Origin: Hyphomicrobiales bacterium
Lineage (GTDB): Bacteria > Pseudomonadota > Alphaproteobacteria > Rhizobiales > Xanthobacteraceae
Reading direction: 5' to 3'
Assembly: GCA_009377695.1 (NCBI GenBank)
Contig: WHTP01000066.1
Coordinates: 1-33,063 of the forward strand
DNA length: 33,063 bases
Under the pieces are notes generated by a model. The model saw nothing but the letters and a program-made list of their open reading frames with translations. It made no database searches and was not told where the DNA came from. The stretch's first letter is position 1. Every line of letters begins with the position of its first letter. The translations under genes and the position numbers were made by a program. This document shows positions 8,215-18,237 of the stretch, in pieces.

Positions 8215-9495
8215 TCACAAATCCAGTACCAGCCGCGCCGGGTCCTCCAGCATCTCCTTCACCCGCACCAGGAATGTCACCGCCTCGCGGCCGTCGACAA
8301 TGCGGTGATCGTAGGACAACGCGAGATACATCATCGGGCGCGCCTCGATCTTGCCGTTAACGACCACCGGCCGCTCCTGGATCTTGTGCATGCCGAGGAT
8401 GCCGGACTGCGGCGCATTGAGAATTGGCGTCGACATCAGCGAGCCGTAGACGCCGCCATTGGTGATGGTGAAGGTGCCGCCCTGCATCTCTTCGATCTTG
8501 AGGGCGCCGTCGCGCGCGCGGCGGCCGTAGTCGGCGATCTCCTTCTCGATCACCGCGAGCGATTTCTGATCGCAGTCGCGCACGACCGGCACGACCAGCC
8601 CGCGCTCGGTGCCGACTGCGATGCCGATGTGGTAATAGTTCTTGTAGATGATGTCGGCGCCGTCGATCTCGGAATTGACGGCAGGGATCTCTTGCAGCGC
8701 CTGCACGCAGGCGCGCACGAAGAACCCCATGAAGCCGAGCTTCACGCCGTGCTTCTTCTCGAACAGGTCGCGGTACTGGGTGCGCATCGCCATCACGTGG
8801 CTCATGTCGACCTCGTTGAAGGTCGTGAGCATGGCGGCGGTGTTCTGCGCGTCCTTGAGCCGGCGCGCGATGGTCGCCCGCAGCCGCGTCATCTTTACGC
8901 GCTCTTCGCGGGCGGCGTCGTCCTGCGGCAGCGGCGCCCGCACCTGAACCGCCGATGCCGGTTGCGAAACGAGCGTCGGCTGGGCGGCGGCGCGCTCGAT
9001 CGCCGCCATCATGTCGCCCTTGGTGACGCGGCCGTCCTTGCCGGAGCCCGGCACGGTGGTGGGGTCCATGCCGGTCTCGGCCGCCATCTTGCGCACCGAG
9101 GGCGGCACCGGCATGTCGGCCTTTGGCGCTTGCGGCTCAGCCTTCGGCTGCGCCCGCGGGGCGGGCTCTTCGTCGGCAGCGTTGATCGGCGCGGCAGTCG
9201 CGGTCTTCTGGTCGGGGCGTCCGGTCGCCGCCGGTGTGGTCTTTGACGGCGCCGCGCCGGCGCCCTCCTTGATCTCGCCGAGCAGCGCGCCGACCGCGAC
9301 GGTGTCGCCGTCTTTCGCGGCGATCGCGGCGAGCGTGCCGGCGGCGGGTGCGGGCACCTCGATCGTCACCTTGTCGGTTTCGAGCTCGACCAGCGGCTCG
9401 TCCACCGCGACCGGCTCGCCGGGCTTCTTGAACCATTTGCCGATGGTCGCCTCGGTGACGGATTCACCGAGGGTTGGAACGCGGATTTCAGCCAT
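8215..9495 (-). CDS. sucB: 2-oxoglutarate dehydrogenase E2, dihydrolipoyl succinyltransferase
   Basis: E2 carries succinyl groups from E1 to CoA on a lipoyl arm and forms the core of the OGDH complex. Residues 2-75 are a lipoyl domain with the modified lysine K42 ([12 protein letters not shown]). An Ala/Pro/Lys-rich linker spans about 85-130. The peripheral subunit-binding domain is at about 134-170 ([33 protein letters not shown] split by the usual turn). The C-terminal acyltransferase domain ends with the active site DHRIVDG (H397, D401). Total length is 426 residues. The start at 9493-9495 ([13 protein letters not shown]) is standard; 14 open upstream codons are not family-like. The gap to the sucA stop is 58 bp and contains a small palindrome (9511-9540), so the two genes should share a transcript. 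Confidence 0.97.
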   Translation of the reverse strand: MAEIRVPTLGESVTEATIGKWFKKPGEPVAVDEPLVELETDKVTIEVPAPAAGTLAAIAAKDGDTVAVGALLGEIKEGAGAAPSKTTPAATGRPDQKTATAAPINAADEEPAPRAQPKAEPQAPKADMPVPPSVRKMAAETGMDPTTVPGSGKDGRVTKGDMMAAIERAAAQPTLVSQPASAVQVRAPLPQDDAAREERVKMTRLRATIARRLKDAQNTAAMLTTFNEVDMSHVMAMRTQYRDLFEKKHGVKLGFMGFFVRACVQALQEIPAVNSEIDGADIIYKNYYHIGIAVGTERGLVVPVVRDCDQKSLAVIEKEIADYGRRARDGALKIEEMQGGTFTITNGGVYGSLMSTPILNAPQSGILGMHKIQERPVVVNGKIEARPMMYLALSYDHRIVDGREAVTFLVRVKEMLEDPARLVLDL

Positions 9496-9510
9496 GACCT
9501 TTAGTCCTCT

Positions 9511-9540
9511 CCCGTCATGACCGGGCTCGTCGGGCATGAC
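9511..9540. repeat. Short GTCATG...CATGAC palindrome between sucA and sucB
   Basis: GTCATG (9514-9519) and CATGAC (9535-9540) are inverted copies around ACCGGGCTCGTCGGG, which can pair weakly inside. This resembles the common GTCATGCCCGGGC...GCCCGGGCATGAC type intergenic repeat I remember from Bradyrhizobium-like genomes. In an operon it could act as an mRNA stability hairpin between E1 and E2. Confidence 0.5.
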
Positions 9541-9553
9541 TCTCTATAAGCTC

Positions 9554-12511
9554 CTAAGCCAGCACGTCGTCGAAGATCGCCTTCAGCTGCGTAAGGTGCT
9601 TCGACATCACGCCCACCGCGGTCGCCGCCGCCGCCGGACGTCCGCCATAGCGCGCGCGCTTCTGCGTCGCGCCGGCCTGGTTGAGCACCCACTCCAGGTA
9701 CGGCTCGATGAAGTGCCACGCGCCCATGTTGCGCGGCTCCTCCTGGCACCACACCATCTCCGCCTGCTTGAACCGCGAGAGCTCCTGCAGCAGCGCTTTC
9801 ATCGGCACCGGATAAAGCTGCTCGACGCGCAGCAGGTAGACGTCGTTGACGCCGCGCTTCTCGCGTTCCTCGTAGAGGTCGTAATACACCTTGCCCGAGC
9901 ACATCACGACGCGCCTGATCTTGTTATCGGGAACGAGCTTGATCTTCTCGTCGGGGTGAAGCTGCGCGTCGTCCCACAGCAACCGGTGGAACGACGTGTC
10001 CGGCCCCATCTCGTCCAGACTCGATACCGCGCGCTTGTGGCGCAGAAGCGACTTCGGCGTCATCAGGATCAAGGGCTTGCGGATGTCGCGCTTCAATTGC
10101 CGGCGCAGGATGTGAAAGTAATTCGCCGGCGTCGTGCAATTTGCCACTTGCATATTGTCTTCGGCACTCATCTGCAGGAAGCGCTCGAGCCGTGCCGACG
10201 AATGCTCCGGCCCCTGCCCTTCGTAGCCGTGCGGCAACAGGCAGACGAGCCCGGACATGCGCAGCCATTTGCGCTCCCCGGACGAAATGAACTGGTCGAA
10301 CACGACCTGCGCGCCGTTGGCGAAGTCACCGAATTGCGCCTCCCACAGGGTCAGCGCGTTCGGCTCCGCCAGCGAATAGCCGTACTCGAAGCCGAGCACC
10401 GCCTCTTCCGAGAGCATCGAGTTGACGACCTCGAAGCGCGCCTGCTTGCGGCCGAGCTCGTTGAACGGAACGTAGCGATCCTCGTTCTCCTGATCGATCA
10501 GCACGGAGTGGCGCTGCGAGAAGGTGCCACGCTCGACATCCTGGCCGGAGAGCCGCACCGGATGGCCCTCGAGCATCAGCGTGCAGAACGCCAGCGCCTC
10601 GCTGGTCGCCCAATCGATGTCCCGTCCGGTCTCGATCGCCTTGCGGCGGTTTTCGAGGAACCGGTGGATGGTGCGGTGGATATGGAAGCCCTGCGGCACT
10701 GCGGTGATCTTCTCACCGATGTCCTTGAGCGTTGCGAGGTCGGTGCCGGTGATGCCGCGGCGCGGATCGTCCTGGTCGTGCGCCGCCTTGATGTCGGCCC
10801 AACGCCCGTCGAGCCAATCTGCGGTGTTGGCCTTGTAGCCCTGGCTCGCCTCCAGCTCGATGTCGAGCTTGGCACGCCAGTCGGCCCGCATCTTTTCGAC
10901 GTCGCCTTCGGTGACGATGCCTTCGCTGATGAGCCGCTTGGCGTAGATCTTCGACGTCGATGGATGCGCCCGGATCGCCTTGTACATCAACGGCTGCGTG
11001 AATGACGGTTCGTCGCCCTCGTTATGGCCGAAACGCCGATAGCAGAACATGTCGATGACGACCGGTATCTGGAATGTCTGCCGGAACTCGGTCGCGACCT
11101 TGGCGGCATAGACCACGGCCTCGGGATCGTCGCCGTTCACATGGAAGATCGGCGCCTCGATCATCTTGGCGACGTCGGAAGGATATGGCGACGAACGCGA
11201 ATAACGTGGATAGGTGGTGAAGCCGAGCTGGTTGTTGACGATGAAATGCACGGACCCGCCGGTGCGGTGACCGCGCAGACCGGAGAGGCCGAAGCATTCC
11301 GCGATCACGCCCTGCCCGGCGAACGACGCGTCGCCATGGATCAGGAGCGGCATCACCATGGTGCGGTCCTCGCGGGTCGCGCCGTAGTAGTCCTGCTTGG
11401 CGCGCACCTTGCCGAGCGCGACCGGCACGACGCTCTCGAGATGCGAGGGGTTGGCGGTGAGCGAGAGATGCACGCTATTGGCATCAAACTCGCGGTCGGA
11501 CGAAGCACCAAGGTGATATTTCACGTCGCCGGAGCCTTCGACGTCGCTCGGCGTGGCCGAGCCGCCCTTGAATTCGTGGAAGATCACCCGGTGCGGCTTC
11601 TGCAGCACCTGCGCCAGCACGTTGAGCCGGCCGCGATGCGCCATGCCGATGACGATCTCCTTCACGCCGAGCGCCCCGCCGCGCTTGATGATCTGCTCCA
11701 GCGCGGGAATCATCGACTCGCCGCCGTCGAGACCGAAGCGTTTGGTGCCGGTGAATTTCAGGTCGCAGAAGTTCTCGAAGCCCTCGGCCTCGATCAGCTT
11801 GTTGAGGATCGCGCGCCGGCCTTCACGCGTGAAGCTGATCTCCTTGTCCGGTCCCTCGATGCGTTCCTGCACCCAGGCCTTCTGCGCCGGATTGGAGATG
11901 TGCATGAACTCGACGCCGAGCGTCTGGCAGTAGGTGCGGCGCAGGATCGCGAGGATCTCGCGCGGCGTTCCGAACTCGAGACCGAGCACGTTGTCGAGGA
12001 AGATCGGCCGGTCCATGTCGGCTTCGGTGAAGCCGTAGGAGCTCGGGTTGAGATCGGCCTCGTCGTGGCGCGGCTCGAGGCCGAGCGGATCGAGATTGGC
12101 GTAGAAGTGGCCGCGCGCCCGATAGGCGCGGATCAGCATCAGCGCGCGGATCGAATCGCGCGTCGCCTGCTGCACATGGGCAGATGACAATTCGACCCCG
12201 GTCGACTGCGCCTTGGCCTTGATCTTGTCGCCGATCGCCTTCTCGACTTCGCTCCAGTCGCCGGTGAGCGCCGCGACCAACTCGCCCTGCGGACGTTGCG
12301 GCCAGTTCGGAAGCTGCCAGGAGGGGCCTGACGCCGCCCGCGCGACCTCAGCCTGGCCGTCCTTCAGGCTTCCGAAGAACGCCTGCCATTCGGCATCGAC
12401 GGCAGAGGGATTCGACTGATAGCGCGCGTAGAGGTCTTCGATATAGGCGGCATTGCCGCCGTCCAGGAACGAAGTGAGGGCGAAGGCGGCGTTGGCGTCT
12501 TGGCGGGACAT
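9554..12511 (-). CDS. sucA: 2-oxoglutarate dehydrogenase E1 component
   Basis: E1 is the thiamin-diphosphate enzyme that decarboxylates 2-oxoglutarate and loads E2. The 985-residue product is a little longer than E. coli SucA. The N-terminal E2-interacting helix (AAYIEDLYARYQSNPSAVDA then EWQAFF) is present. HRGRLNVL at about 291-298 and the ThDP/Mg motif start GDASFAGQG at about 392-400 are intact. The transketolase-like domain follows (HGYEGQGPEHSSARLERFLQ) with the C-terminal RVEQLYPVP region. The start is at 12509-12511; a GAGGA lies about 9 bases upstream. It is the first gene of the sucA-sucB unit. Upstream lies a 267-bp gap with a TTGCATG/CATGCAA inverted repeat and the terminator of the outer-membrane gene, so sucAB probably has its own promoter and is not read from sucCD. 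Confidence 0.98.
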   Translation of the reverse strand: MSRQDANAAFALTSFLDGGNAAYIEDLYARYQSNPSAVDAEWQAFFGSLKDGQAEVARAASGPSWQLPNWPQRPQGELVAALTGDWSEVEKAIGDKIKAKAQSTGVELSSAHVQQATRDSIRALMLIRAYRARGHFYANLDPLGLEPRHDEADLNPSSYGFTEADMDRPIFLDNVLGLEFGTPREILAILRRTYCQTLGVEFMHISNPAQKAWVQERIEGPDKEISFTREGRRAILNKLIEAEGFENFCDLKFTGTKRFGLDGGESMIPALEQIIKRGGALGVKEIVIGMAHRGRLNVLAQVLQKPHRVIFHEFKGGSATPSDVEGSGDVKYHLGASSDREFDANSVHLSLTANPSHLESVVPVALGKVRAKQDYYGATREDRTMVMPLLIHGDASFAGQGVIAECFGLSGLRGHRTGGSVHFIVNNQLGFTTYPRYSRSSPYPSDVAKMIEAPIFHVNGDDPEAVVYAAKVATEFRQTFQIPVVIDMFCYRRFGHNEGDEPSFTQPLMYKAIRAHPSTSKIYAKRLISEGIVTEGDVEKMRADWRAKLDIELEASQGYKANTADWLDGRWADIKAAHDQDDPRRGITGTDLATLKDIGEKITAVPQGFHIHRTIHRFLENRRKAIETGRDIDWATSEALAFCTLMLEGHPVRLSGQDVERGTFSQRHSVLIDQENEDRYVPFNELGRKQARFEVVNSMLSEEAVLGFEYGYSLAEPNALTLWEAQFGDFANGAQVVFDQFISSGERKWLRMSGLVCLLPHGYEGQGPEHSSARLERFLQMSAEDNMQVANCTTPANYFHILRRQLKRDIRKPLILMTPKSLLRHKRAVSSLDEMGPDTSFHRLLWDDAQLHPDEKIKLVPDNKIRRVVMCSGKVYYDLYEEREKRGVNDVYLLRVEQLYPVPMKALLQELSRFKQAEMVWCQEEPRNMGAWHFIEPYLEWVLNQAGATQKRARYGGRPAAAATAVGVMSKHLTQLKAIFDDVLA

Positions 12512-12540
12512 TCAGGCATCCTCGATGGCAAAGACCGGCC

Positions 12541-12557
12541 TTGCATGAACCATGCAA
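12541..12557. promoter_or_regulatory. Inverted repeat TTGCATG-aac-CATGCAA in the sucA leader
   Basis: This perfect 7-bp inverted repeat with a 3-base spacer lies 30 bp upstream of the sucA ATG. The symmetry and position suit an operator or a leader hairpin controlling sucA; no regulator is identified. The remaining upstream sequence up to 12729 shows an AT-rich patch (about 12632-12645) but no promoter I would defend. Confidence 0.4.
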
Positions 12558-12720
12558 AAACGGCCCCAAAGGGGTGATGTCAGGGGAGCGAATCGCCCCG
12601 CGCCCGGCGCGGTCACCTCTTTCATACCCTATCTAATTAAGGAAGATGACCGGGGAAAGAGGAAGCGCTGAATCCGTTTTCAGATTTGTTCCAGACTAGG
12701 GGGCCGGGCATGGCCAGCCC

Positions 12721-12754
12721 CAAAAGACAAAGGCCCCGGCGATACCGGGGCCTT
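12721..12754 (-). terminator. Rho-independent terminator of the first outer-membrane gene
   Basis: AAGGCCCCGG-CGATA-CCGGGGCCTT forms a 10-bp stem with a 5-base loop (12730-12754). On the minus strand it is followed by TTTGTCTTTT. It lies 25 bp past the stop of the outer-membrane gene at 12779. A nearly identical hairpin ends the paralogue at 13721-13747. Confidence 0.85.
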
Positions 12755-12778
12755 CACAAATTCGAGCCTCAGGTTCGA

Positions 12779-13567
12779 TCAGTAGCGCGCGGCCACCGGA
12801 GCGCCGTAGCCGCCACCCCAGTTGAAGCGCCAGACCAGCTCGCTGCGGACGGTGTGGACGTATTTGTGTGATTCGAGCGTGCCAATCTGGAGGCTGTCCG
12901 ATCTCAGGACGGGGACGTGCTCCTCGCCGTAGTCGGCGAAGCGATACTCGGTCTTCCAGAACAGACCTGGCAGGAAGCCGAGACCGTACTCGTAGCCGGT
13001 GCCGATGAACCAGCCCTCATATTTGTTCTTCGCAAGGTTGAAACCAGCCGGCGAGCCATCCGCGGCTTCGAAGAAGTCGACTCGGCCAAACCGCGCCTGC
13101 GTGTAGCCACCCGACACGAAGACCAGCAGCCGATTCTGAAACTGAAATGGAAGCCAGCCAATCCGGCCGCCCGCCGCCCAAGAGTTCTTGAGCTTCTCCT
13201 CACCGACCCAGCCGAAGACAGGCACCGACATATCGCCCTTGATGCCGCTGAAGTCATAGTCAGCAAAGGCGCCGATGACGATATTCGAGCCAATCTGATA
13301 GTCGCAACCGACCTGCACGGTCCCGAACCAGCCTCGGCCGCCGTTGTCATTGGACAGGCTTGCAACCCCGTTGATATCCACAAAGCGGGACTCTTGATCG
13401 TACATCCCGTAGCCACCGCCAGCGCCGACATAGCAGCCGGTCCAGTTGTAGAGGACTGGCGCAGGTGCGAGTGGCGGCGCCTTGACCGGCATCCGCATAT
13501 CGGCCGCGACCGCAGAGCCCGCAAAGAGCAGGCTGATGGCCGCCACGTGGGCTGCGAGCTTTTTCAT
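12779..13567 (-). CDS. Outer-membrane beta-barrel protein (Omp25/RopB-like), copy 1
   Basis: The 262-residue precursor has a signal peptide MKKLAAHVAAISLLFAGSAVA with cleavage before A22, then a short proline-rich linker (KAPPLAPAP). The mature part is an eight-strand-type barrel: WTGCYVGAGGGYG, GWFGTVQVGCDYQIG, IVIGAFADYDFSG, AAGGRIGWLPF, LLVFVSGGYTQARF, WFIGTGYEYG, FWKTEYRFADYG, and the closing VRSELVWRFNWG, ending in an aromatic Tyr as outer-membrane barrels do. Two Cys (WTGCYVG, VGCDYQ) are conserved in both copies. This matches the porin-like proteins often annotated in rhizobia as outer-membrane immunogenic protein; a structural or adhesion role is likely but unproven. The start is set by GGGGG 8 bases upstream; the open frame beyond is not coding. 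It is a near-identical paralogue of the next gene and has its own upstream element and terminator. Confidence 0.93.
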   Translation of the reverse strand: MKKLAAHVAAISLLFAGSAVAADMRMPVKAPPLAPAPVLYNWTGCYVGAGGGYGMYDQESRFVDINGVASLSNDNGGRGWFGTVQVGCDYQIGSNIVIGAFADYDFSGIKGDMSVPVFGWVGEEKLKNSWAAGGRIGWLPFQFQNRLLVFVSGGYTQARFGRVDFFEAADGSPAGFNLAKNKYEGWFIGTGYEYGLGFLPGLFWKTEYRFADYGEEHVPVLRSDSLQIGTLESHKYVHTVRSELVWRFNWGGGYGAPVAARY

Positions 13568-13652
13568 CGAAAATCCCCCGATTCTCTGTTGTTGTGGGGA
13601 CAGCGCGCGAGGAATATCTCCCACCAGAATGGCAGCGCCATGGCCCTTGCAA

Positions 13653-13711
13653 TTTTTGTACACTAACTTGCCGGATTTGGCTGTGCCCGCGCGGCCACAG
13701 TTGCTAGCAAA
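13653..13711 (-). promoter_or_regulatory. Conserved upstream element of omp copy 1
   Basis: About 50 of 59 bases match the block at 14636-14693 upstream of the paralogue, at nearly the same distance from the start codon (86 and 82 bp), while the leaders between block and gene have diverged. Inside is a palindrome, CTGT-(12 bases)-ACAG, at 13681-13700 with a CCGCGCGG core. It also holds TTTTGTACAC. This pattern suggests a promoter/operator under selection; -35/-10 boxes are not clear. Confidence 0.55.
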
Positions 13712-13714
13712 CGC

Positions 13715-13747
13715 AAAGCAAAGGCCCCGGTGGGATACCGGGGCCTT
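13715..13747 (-). terminator. Rho-independent terminator of the second outer-membrane gene
   Basis: AAGGCCCCGG (13721-13730), loop TGGGATA, then CCGGGGCCTT (13738-13747) form a 10-bp stem. The minus strand continues TTTGCTTTGCG. It lies 23 bp past the stop codon at 13771 and separates the two omp transcription units. Confidence 0.8.
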
Positions 13748-13770
13748 CGAATTCGAGCGCTCAGGTTCGA

Positions 13771-14553
13771 TCAGTAGCGCGCGGCCACCGGAGCGCCATA
13801 GCCGCCGAAGTTAAAGCGCCAGACCAGTTCGCTGCGGACAGTGTGGACACGTTTGTGCGATTCGATTGTGCCAAGCACATCGACGGCATTAAAGACCTGG
13901 ACGTGCTCCTTGCCATAATCGGCGAAGCGATACTCGGTCTTCCAGAATAGACCCGGCAAGAAGCTTAGGCCATATTCGTAGCCGGTGCCGATGAACCAGC
14001 CCTCATACTTGTTCTTCGCGAGGGACCATCCGGCCGTTGTGCCATCTGCGGCAAAGTTGAAGTCGACTTGGCCAAACCGAGCCTGCGTGTAGCCGCCTGA
14101 CACGTAGACCAGCAGCCGCTCCTGAAACGGTAGCCAGCCGATTCGGCCACCCGCCGCCCAGGAACTCTTGAGCTTCTCTTCGCCGACCCAGCCGAAGAAA
14201 GGTACCGACATATCGCCTTTGATGCCGCTGAAGTCATAGTCGGCAAAGGCGCCGATGACGATGTTCGAACCAATCTGATAGTCGCAACCGACTTGTACGG
14301 TCCCGAACCAACCGCGACCACCGTTGTCATTGCTTAGAGCGACGTCATCAAAGGCGGTGAAAAAGCCCCGCGATTCCTGGTTGTACATGCCATAGCCGCC
14401 GCCGGCGCCGACATAGCAACCGGTCCAGTTATACGCCACGGGCGCAGGCGCGAGCGGCGGCGGAGCCTTGGTGGGCATCCGCATATCAGCGGCAACGGCG
14501 GAGCCTGCGCAGAGCAGGCTGACGGCGGCGACGTGGGCTGCCAGCTTTTTCAT
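13771..14553 (-). CDS. Outer-membrane beta-barrel protein (Omp25/RopB-like), copy 2
   Basis: The 260-residue precursor has the same plan as copy 1: signal peptide MKKLAAHVAAVSLLCAGSAVA, linker KAPPPLAPAP, eight-strand barrel and C-terminal AARY. The two proteins are identical over most barrel strands. Differences cluster in the segments GFFTAFDDVA (about 62-71), NFAADGTTAGWS (about 168-179) and FNAVDVLGTIESHKR (about 221-235), which should be loops or turns, and a two-residue deletion after LPFQ. The start is supported by GGGGGAT 5-11 bases upstream. The signal-peptide Cys15 (LLCAG) could suggest a lipobox, but the AVA|A cleavage site is intact as in copy 1, so I call it an ordinary exported barrel. 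It lies between sucD and copy 1, on the same strand. Confidence 0.93.
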   Translation of the reverse strand: MKKLAAHVAAVSLLCAGSAVAADMRMPTKAPPPLAPAPVAYNWTGCYVGAGGGYGMYNQESRGFFTAFDDVALSNDNGGRGWFGTVQVGCDYQIGSNIVIGAFADYDFSGIKGDMSVPFFGWVGEEKLKSSWAAGGRIGWLPFQERLLVYVSGGYTQARFGQVDFNFAADGTTAGWSLAKNKYEGWFIGTGYEYGLSFLPGLFWKTEYRFADYGKEHVQVFNAVDVLGTIESHKRVHTVRSELVWRFNFGGYGAPVAARY

Positions 14554-14635
14554 TGGTTATCCCCCGGTCTCGGTATGAGTGGACAGCGCGCGATAAATCC
14601 CCACGACTTCGTACGCGCGCATAGCCCGTGCGACC

Positions 14636-14693
14636 TTTTGTACACCCGTTTGCCGGATTTGGCTGTACCCGCGCGGCCACAGTCGCCGGCAAA
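14636..14693 (-). promoter_or_regulatory. Conserved upstream element of omp copy 2
   Basis: This is the counterpart of 13653-13711. The palindrome CTGT...ACAG is at 14663-14682 with core CCGCGCGG, flanked by GCCGGATTTGG on one side and TTTTGTACAC further on. The copy-to-copy conservation exceeds that of the rest of the leader, supporting function. No sucD terminator is recognisable in the gap before it (14694-14734). Confidence 0.55.
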
Positions 14694-14734
14694 ATGAGCA
14701 ACAGCCCAAGGATTTGGCGCTAAGAGGTAGCTAA

Positions 14735-15619
14735 TTACTTCCGCAGCACATCGGCCAACGTCTTGCCGAGCCGCGCCGGCGATGGCGACACCGTGATACC
14801 GGCCGATTCCATGGCCGCGATCTTCGAATCAGCGCCGCCCTTGCCGCCGGAAATGATCGCACCGGCATGGCCCATGCGGCGGCCGGGGGGCGCGGTGCGC
14901 CCGGCGATGAAGCCCACCATCGGCTTCTTGCGCCCGCGCTTGGCCTCGTCCTTGAGGAATTGCGCCGCGTCCTCCTCCGAGGAGCCGCCGATCTCGCCGA
15001 TCATGACGATCGCCTCGGTGGCCTTATCTGCGAGCAGCAGTTCGAGGCCGTCGATGAAGTCCATGCCCTTCACCGGATCGCCGCCGATGCCGAGCGCAGT
15101 GGTCTGCCCCAGGCCCTCGCGGGTGGTCTGGAACACGGCTTCGTAAGTGAGCGTGCCGGAGCGCGACACGATGCCGACACGCCCAGGCTTGAAAATGTTG
15201 CCGGGCATGATGCCGATCTTGCACTCGCCGGCGGTGATGACGCCGGGACAATTCGGGCCGATCAGCCGCGACTTCGAGCCCGAGAGCGAGCGCTTCACCT
15301 TCACCATGTCGGCGACCGGGATGCCTTCGGTGATGCACACGATCAGCGGAATTTCCGCGTCGATCGATTCCGAGATCGCGTCGGCGGCGCCGGCGGGCGG
15401 CACGTAGATCACGCTGGCGTCGCAGCCGGTTTTTTCCTTGGCCTCGACGACGGTGTCGAACACCGGCAGATTCAGATGCGTCGCGCCGCCTTTGCCGGGC
15501 GCGACGCCGCCGACCATCTTGGTGCCGTAGGCGATCGCCTGCTCGGAATGGAAGGTCCCGTTCTTGCCGGTGAAGCCCTGGCAGATGACCTTGGTGTTTT
15601 TGTCGACGAGGATGGGCAT
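14735..15619 (-). CDS. sucD: Succinyl-CoA synthetase (ADP-forming) alpha subunit
   Basis: The alpha subunit binds CoA and carries the phosphohistidine in the interconversion of succinyl-CoA and succinate with ATP formation. The 294-residue product has the CoA-binding N-terminal domain ([26 protein letters not shown]), the phosphate/power helix [16 protein letters not shown], and the active His H251 in [12 protein letters not shown]. The start is the ATG at 15617-15619, whose A is the last base of the sucC TGA stop (TGATG), a typical translational coupling; a GTG one codon earlier is possible but less likely. It forms one operon with sucC. Confidence 0.98.
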   Translation of the reverse strand: MPILVDKNTKVICQGFTGKNGTFHSEQAIAYGTKMVGGVAPGKGGATHLNLPVFDTVVEAKEKTGCDASVIYVPPAGAADAISESIDAEIPLIVCITEGIPVADMVKVKRSLSGSKSRLIGPNCPGVITAGECKIGIMPGNIFKPGRVGIVSRSGTLTYEAVFQTTREGLGQTTALGIGGDPVKGMDFIDGLELLLADKATEAIVMIGEIGGSSEEDAAQFLKDEAKRGRKKPMVGFIAGRTAPPGRRMGHAGAIISGGKGGADSKIAAMESAGITVSPSPARLGKTLADVLRK

Positions 15620-16788
15620 CACGCAGCTTCCTTCACCGCCTTGACGATCTTCTGGGCAGCATCGTCCAAGTCATCGGCCGACGTCACGTTGAGGTTGGAC
15701 TTGGCGATGATCTCCTTGCCCAACTCCACATTGGTGCCTTCGAGCCGCACCACCAGCGGCACCCGCAGGCCGACGTCGCGCACGGCGGCGACCACGCCTT
15801 CCGCGATGATGTCGCACTTCATGATACCGCCGAAGATGTTGACGAGGATGCCCTTCACCTTCGGATCTGACGTGATGATCTTGAACGCGGCCGCCACCTT
15901 CTCGGTGGTCGCGCCACCGCCGACGTCAAGGAAGTTCGCGGGCTCCTCGCCATAGAGCTTGATGATGTCCATCGTCGCCATCGCGAGACCGGCGCCGTTG
16001 ACCATGCAGCCGATGGTGCCGTCGAGCGCGACGTAGTTGAGATCGTACTTCGACGCCTCGATCTCCTTCTCGTCCTCTTCGGTGAGATCGCGCAGCGCCA
16101 TGATGTCGGGATGGCGGAACAGCGCGTTGTCGTCGAACCCGATCTTGGCGTCGAGGCAGATGATCCTGTCGTCCTTGGTGACGATCAATGGATTGATCTC
16201 GAGCAGGCTCATGTCCTTCTCGGTGAACGCCTTGTAGAGCCCGGTGAGCAACGGGCTCATCTGCTTCTGCAAGTCGCCGGTCAGGTGCAGCGCCTGCGCG
16301 ATGCGGCGCACATGGTGCGGGCAGATGCCGGTGACGGGATCGACGCTGACGGTGACGATTTTGTCGGGCGTGTTGTGCGCCACCTCCTCGATGTCCATGC
16401 CGCCTTCGGTCGACACCACGAACGACATGCGCGAGGTCGCGCGGTCGATCAGCGCCGCGAGATAGAGCTCGCGATCGATGGTCGAGCCTTCCTCGATGTA
16501 GAGGCGGTTGACCTGCTTGCCCTTGGGGCCGGTCTGCTTGGTGACCAGCACGGAGCCCAGGATGCGCTTGGATTCGCTGCGCACGTCGTCGAGCGAGCGC
16601 ACGACCTTGACGCCGCCGGCCTTGCCGCGGCCGCCGGCATGGATCTGCGCCTTCACGACGACGACGGGCGTGCCGAGCTCCTGCGCCGCCTTCACGGCGT
16701 CATCGACCGAGAAGGCGGCATGCCCGCGCGGGACCGGCACGCCGAATTCGCTCAGCACGGCTTTGGCTTGGTATTCGTGGATGTTCAT
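15619..16788 (-). CDS. sucC: Succinyl-CoA synthetase (ADP-forming) beta subunit
   Basis: The beta subunit binds nucleotide and succinate. The 389-residue length matches E. coli SucC (388). The N-terminal ATP-grasp fold begins [20 protein letters not shown] and has the nucleotide loop [19 protein letters not shown] (about 43-61), [11 protein letters not shown] and [12 protein letters not shown]. The C-terminal CoA-ligase-type domain has [23 protein letters not shown] and [20 protein letters not shown] ribosome site lies about 8 bases upstream. A plausible promoter (-35 TTGCCG, 16-bp spacer, -10 CATAAT) sits at 16845-16872. It overlaps sucD by one base. The gap to mdh upstream is 162 bp, so mdh and sucCD may be partly independent. 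Confidence 0.98.
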   Translation of the reverse strand: MNIHEYQAKAVLSEFGVPVPRGHAAFSVDDAVKAAQELGTPVVVVKAQIHAGGRGKAGGVKVVRSLDDVRSESKRILGSVLVTKQTGPKGKQVNRLYIEEGSTIDRELYLAALIDRATSRMSFVVSTEGGMDIEEVAHNTPDKIVTVSVDPVTGICPHHVRRIAQALHLTGDLQKQMSPLLTGLYKAFTEKDMSLLEINPLIVTKDDRIICLDAKIGFDDNALFRHPDIMALRDLTEEDEKEIEASKYDLNYVALDGTIGCMVNGAGLAMATMDIIKLYGEEPANFLDVGGGATTEKVAAAFKIITSDPKVKGILVNIFGGIMKCDIIAEGVVAAVRDVGLRVPLVVRLEGTNVELGKEIIAKSNLNVTSADDLDDAAQKIVKAVKEAA

Positions 16789-16844
16789 GGTGCGTGTCCC
16801 CGCCGCTCCACTGCCGATCTTACGCCCGCCGGAAGCGGGTATAC

Positions 16845-16872
16845 ATTATGCCAGGCGCGCTCGGCGCGGCAA
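16845..16872 (-). promoter_or_regulatory. Candidate sigma-70 promoter of sucCD
   Basis: On the minus strand TTGCCG (complement of 16867-16872) is followed after 16 bases by CATAAT (complement of 16845-16850). Transcription would start near 16838, giving a leader of about 50 bases before the sucC ATG. The match is by eye. Confidence 0.4.
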
Positions 16873-16950
16873 TGCCCCTGCGACATCGAAACCCGCAAAG
16901 TCATCGCCCGCCTGATTTCGCAAGTTGTGACAACGGGATAAGCCAAGCGC

Positions 16951-18237
<1,287 letters not shown>

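Noticed and set aside
13771-14553. Outer-membrane copy 2 as a lipoprotein because of LLCAG in its signal peptide
   Set aside because: The Cys is at residue 15 within the hydrophobic core, and the AVA|A cleavage site is kept exactly as in copy 1, which lacks the Cys.
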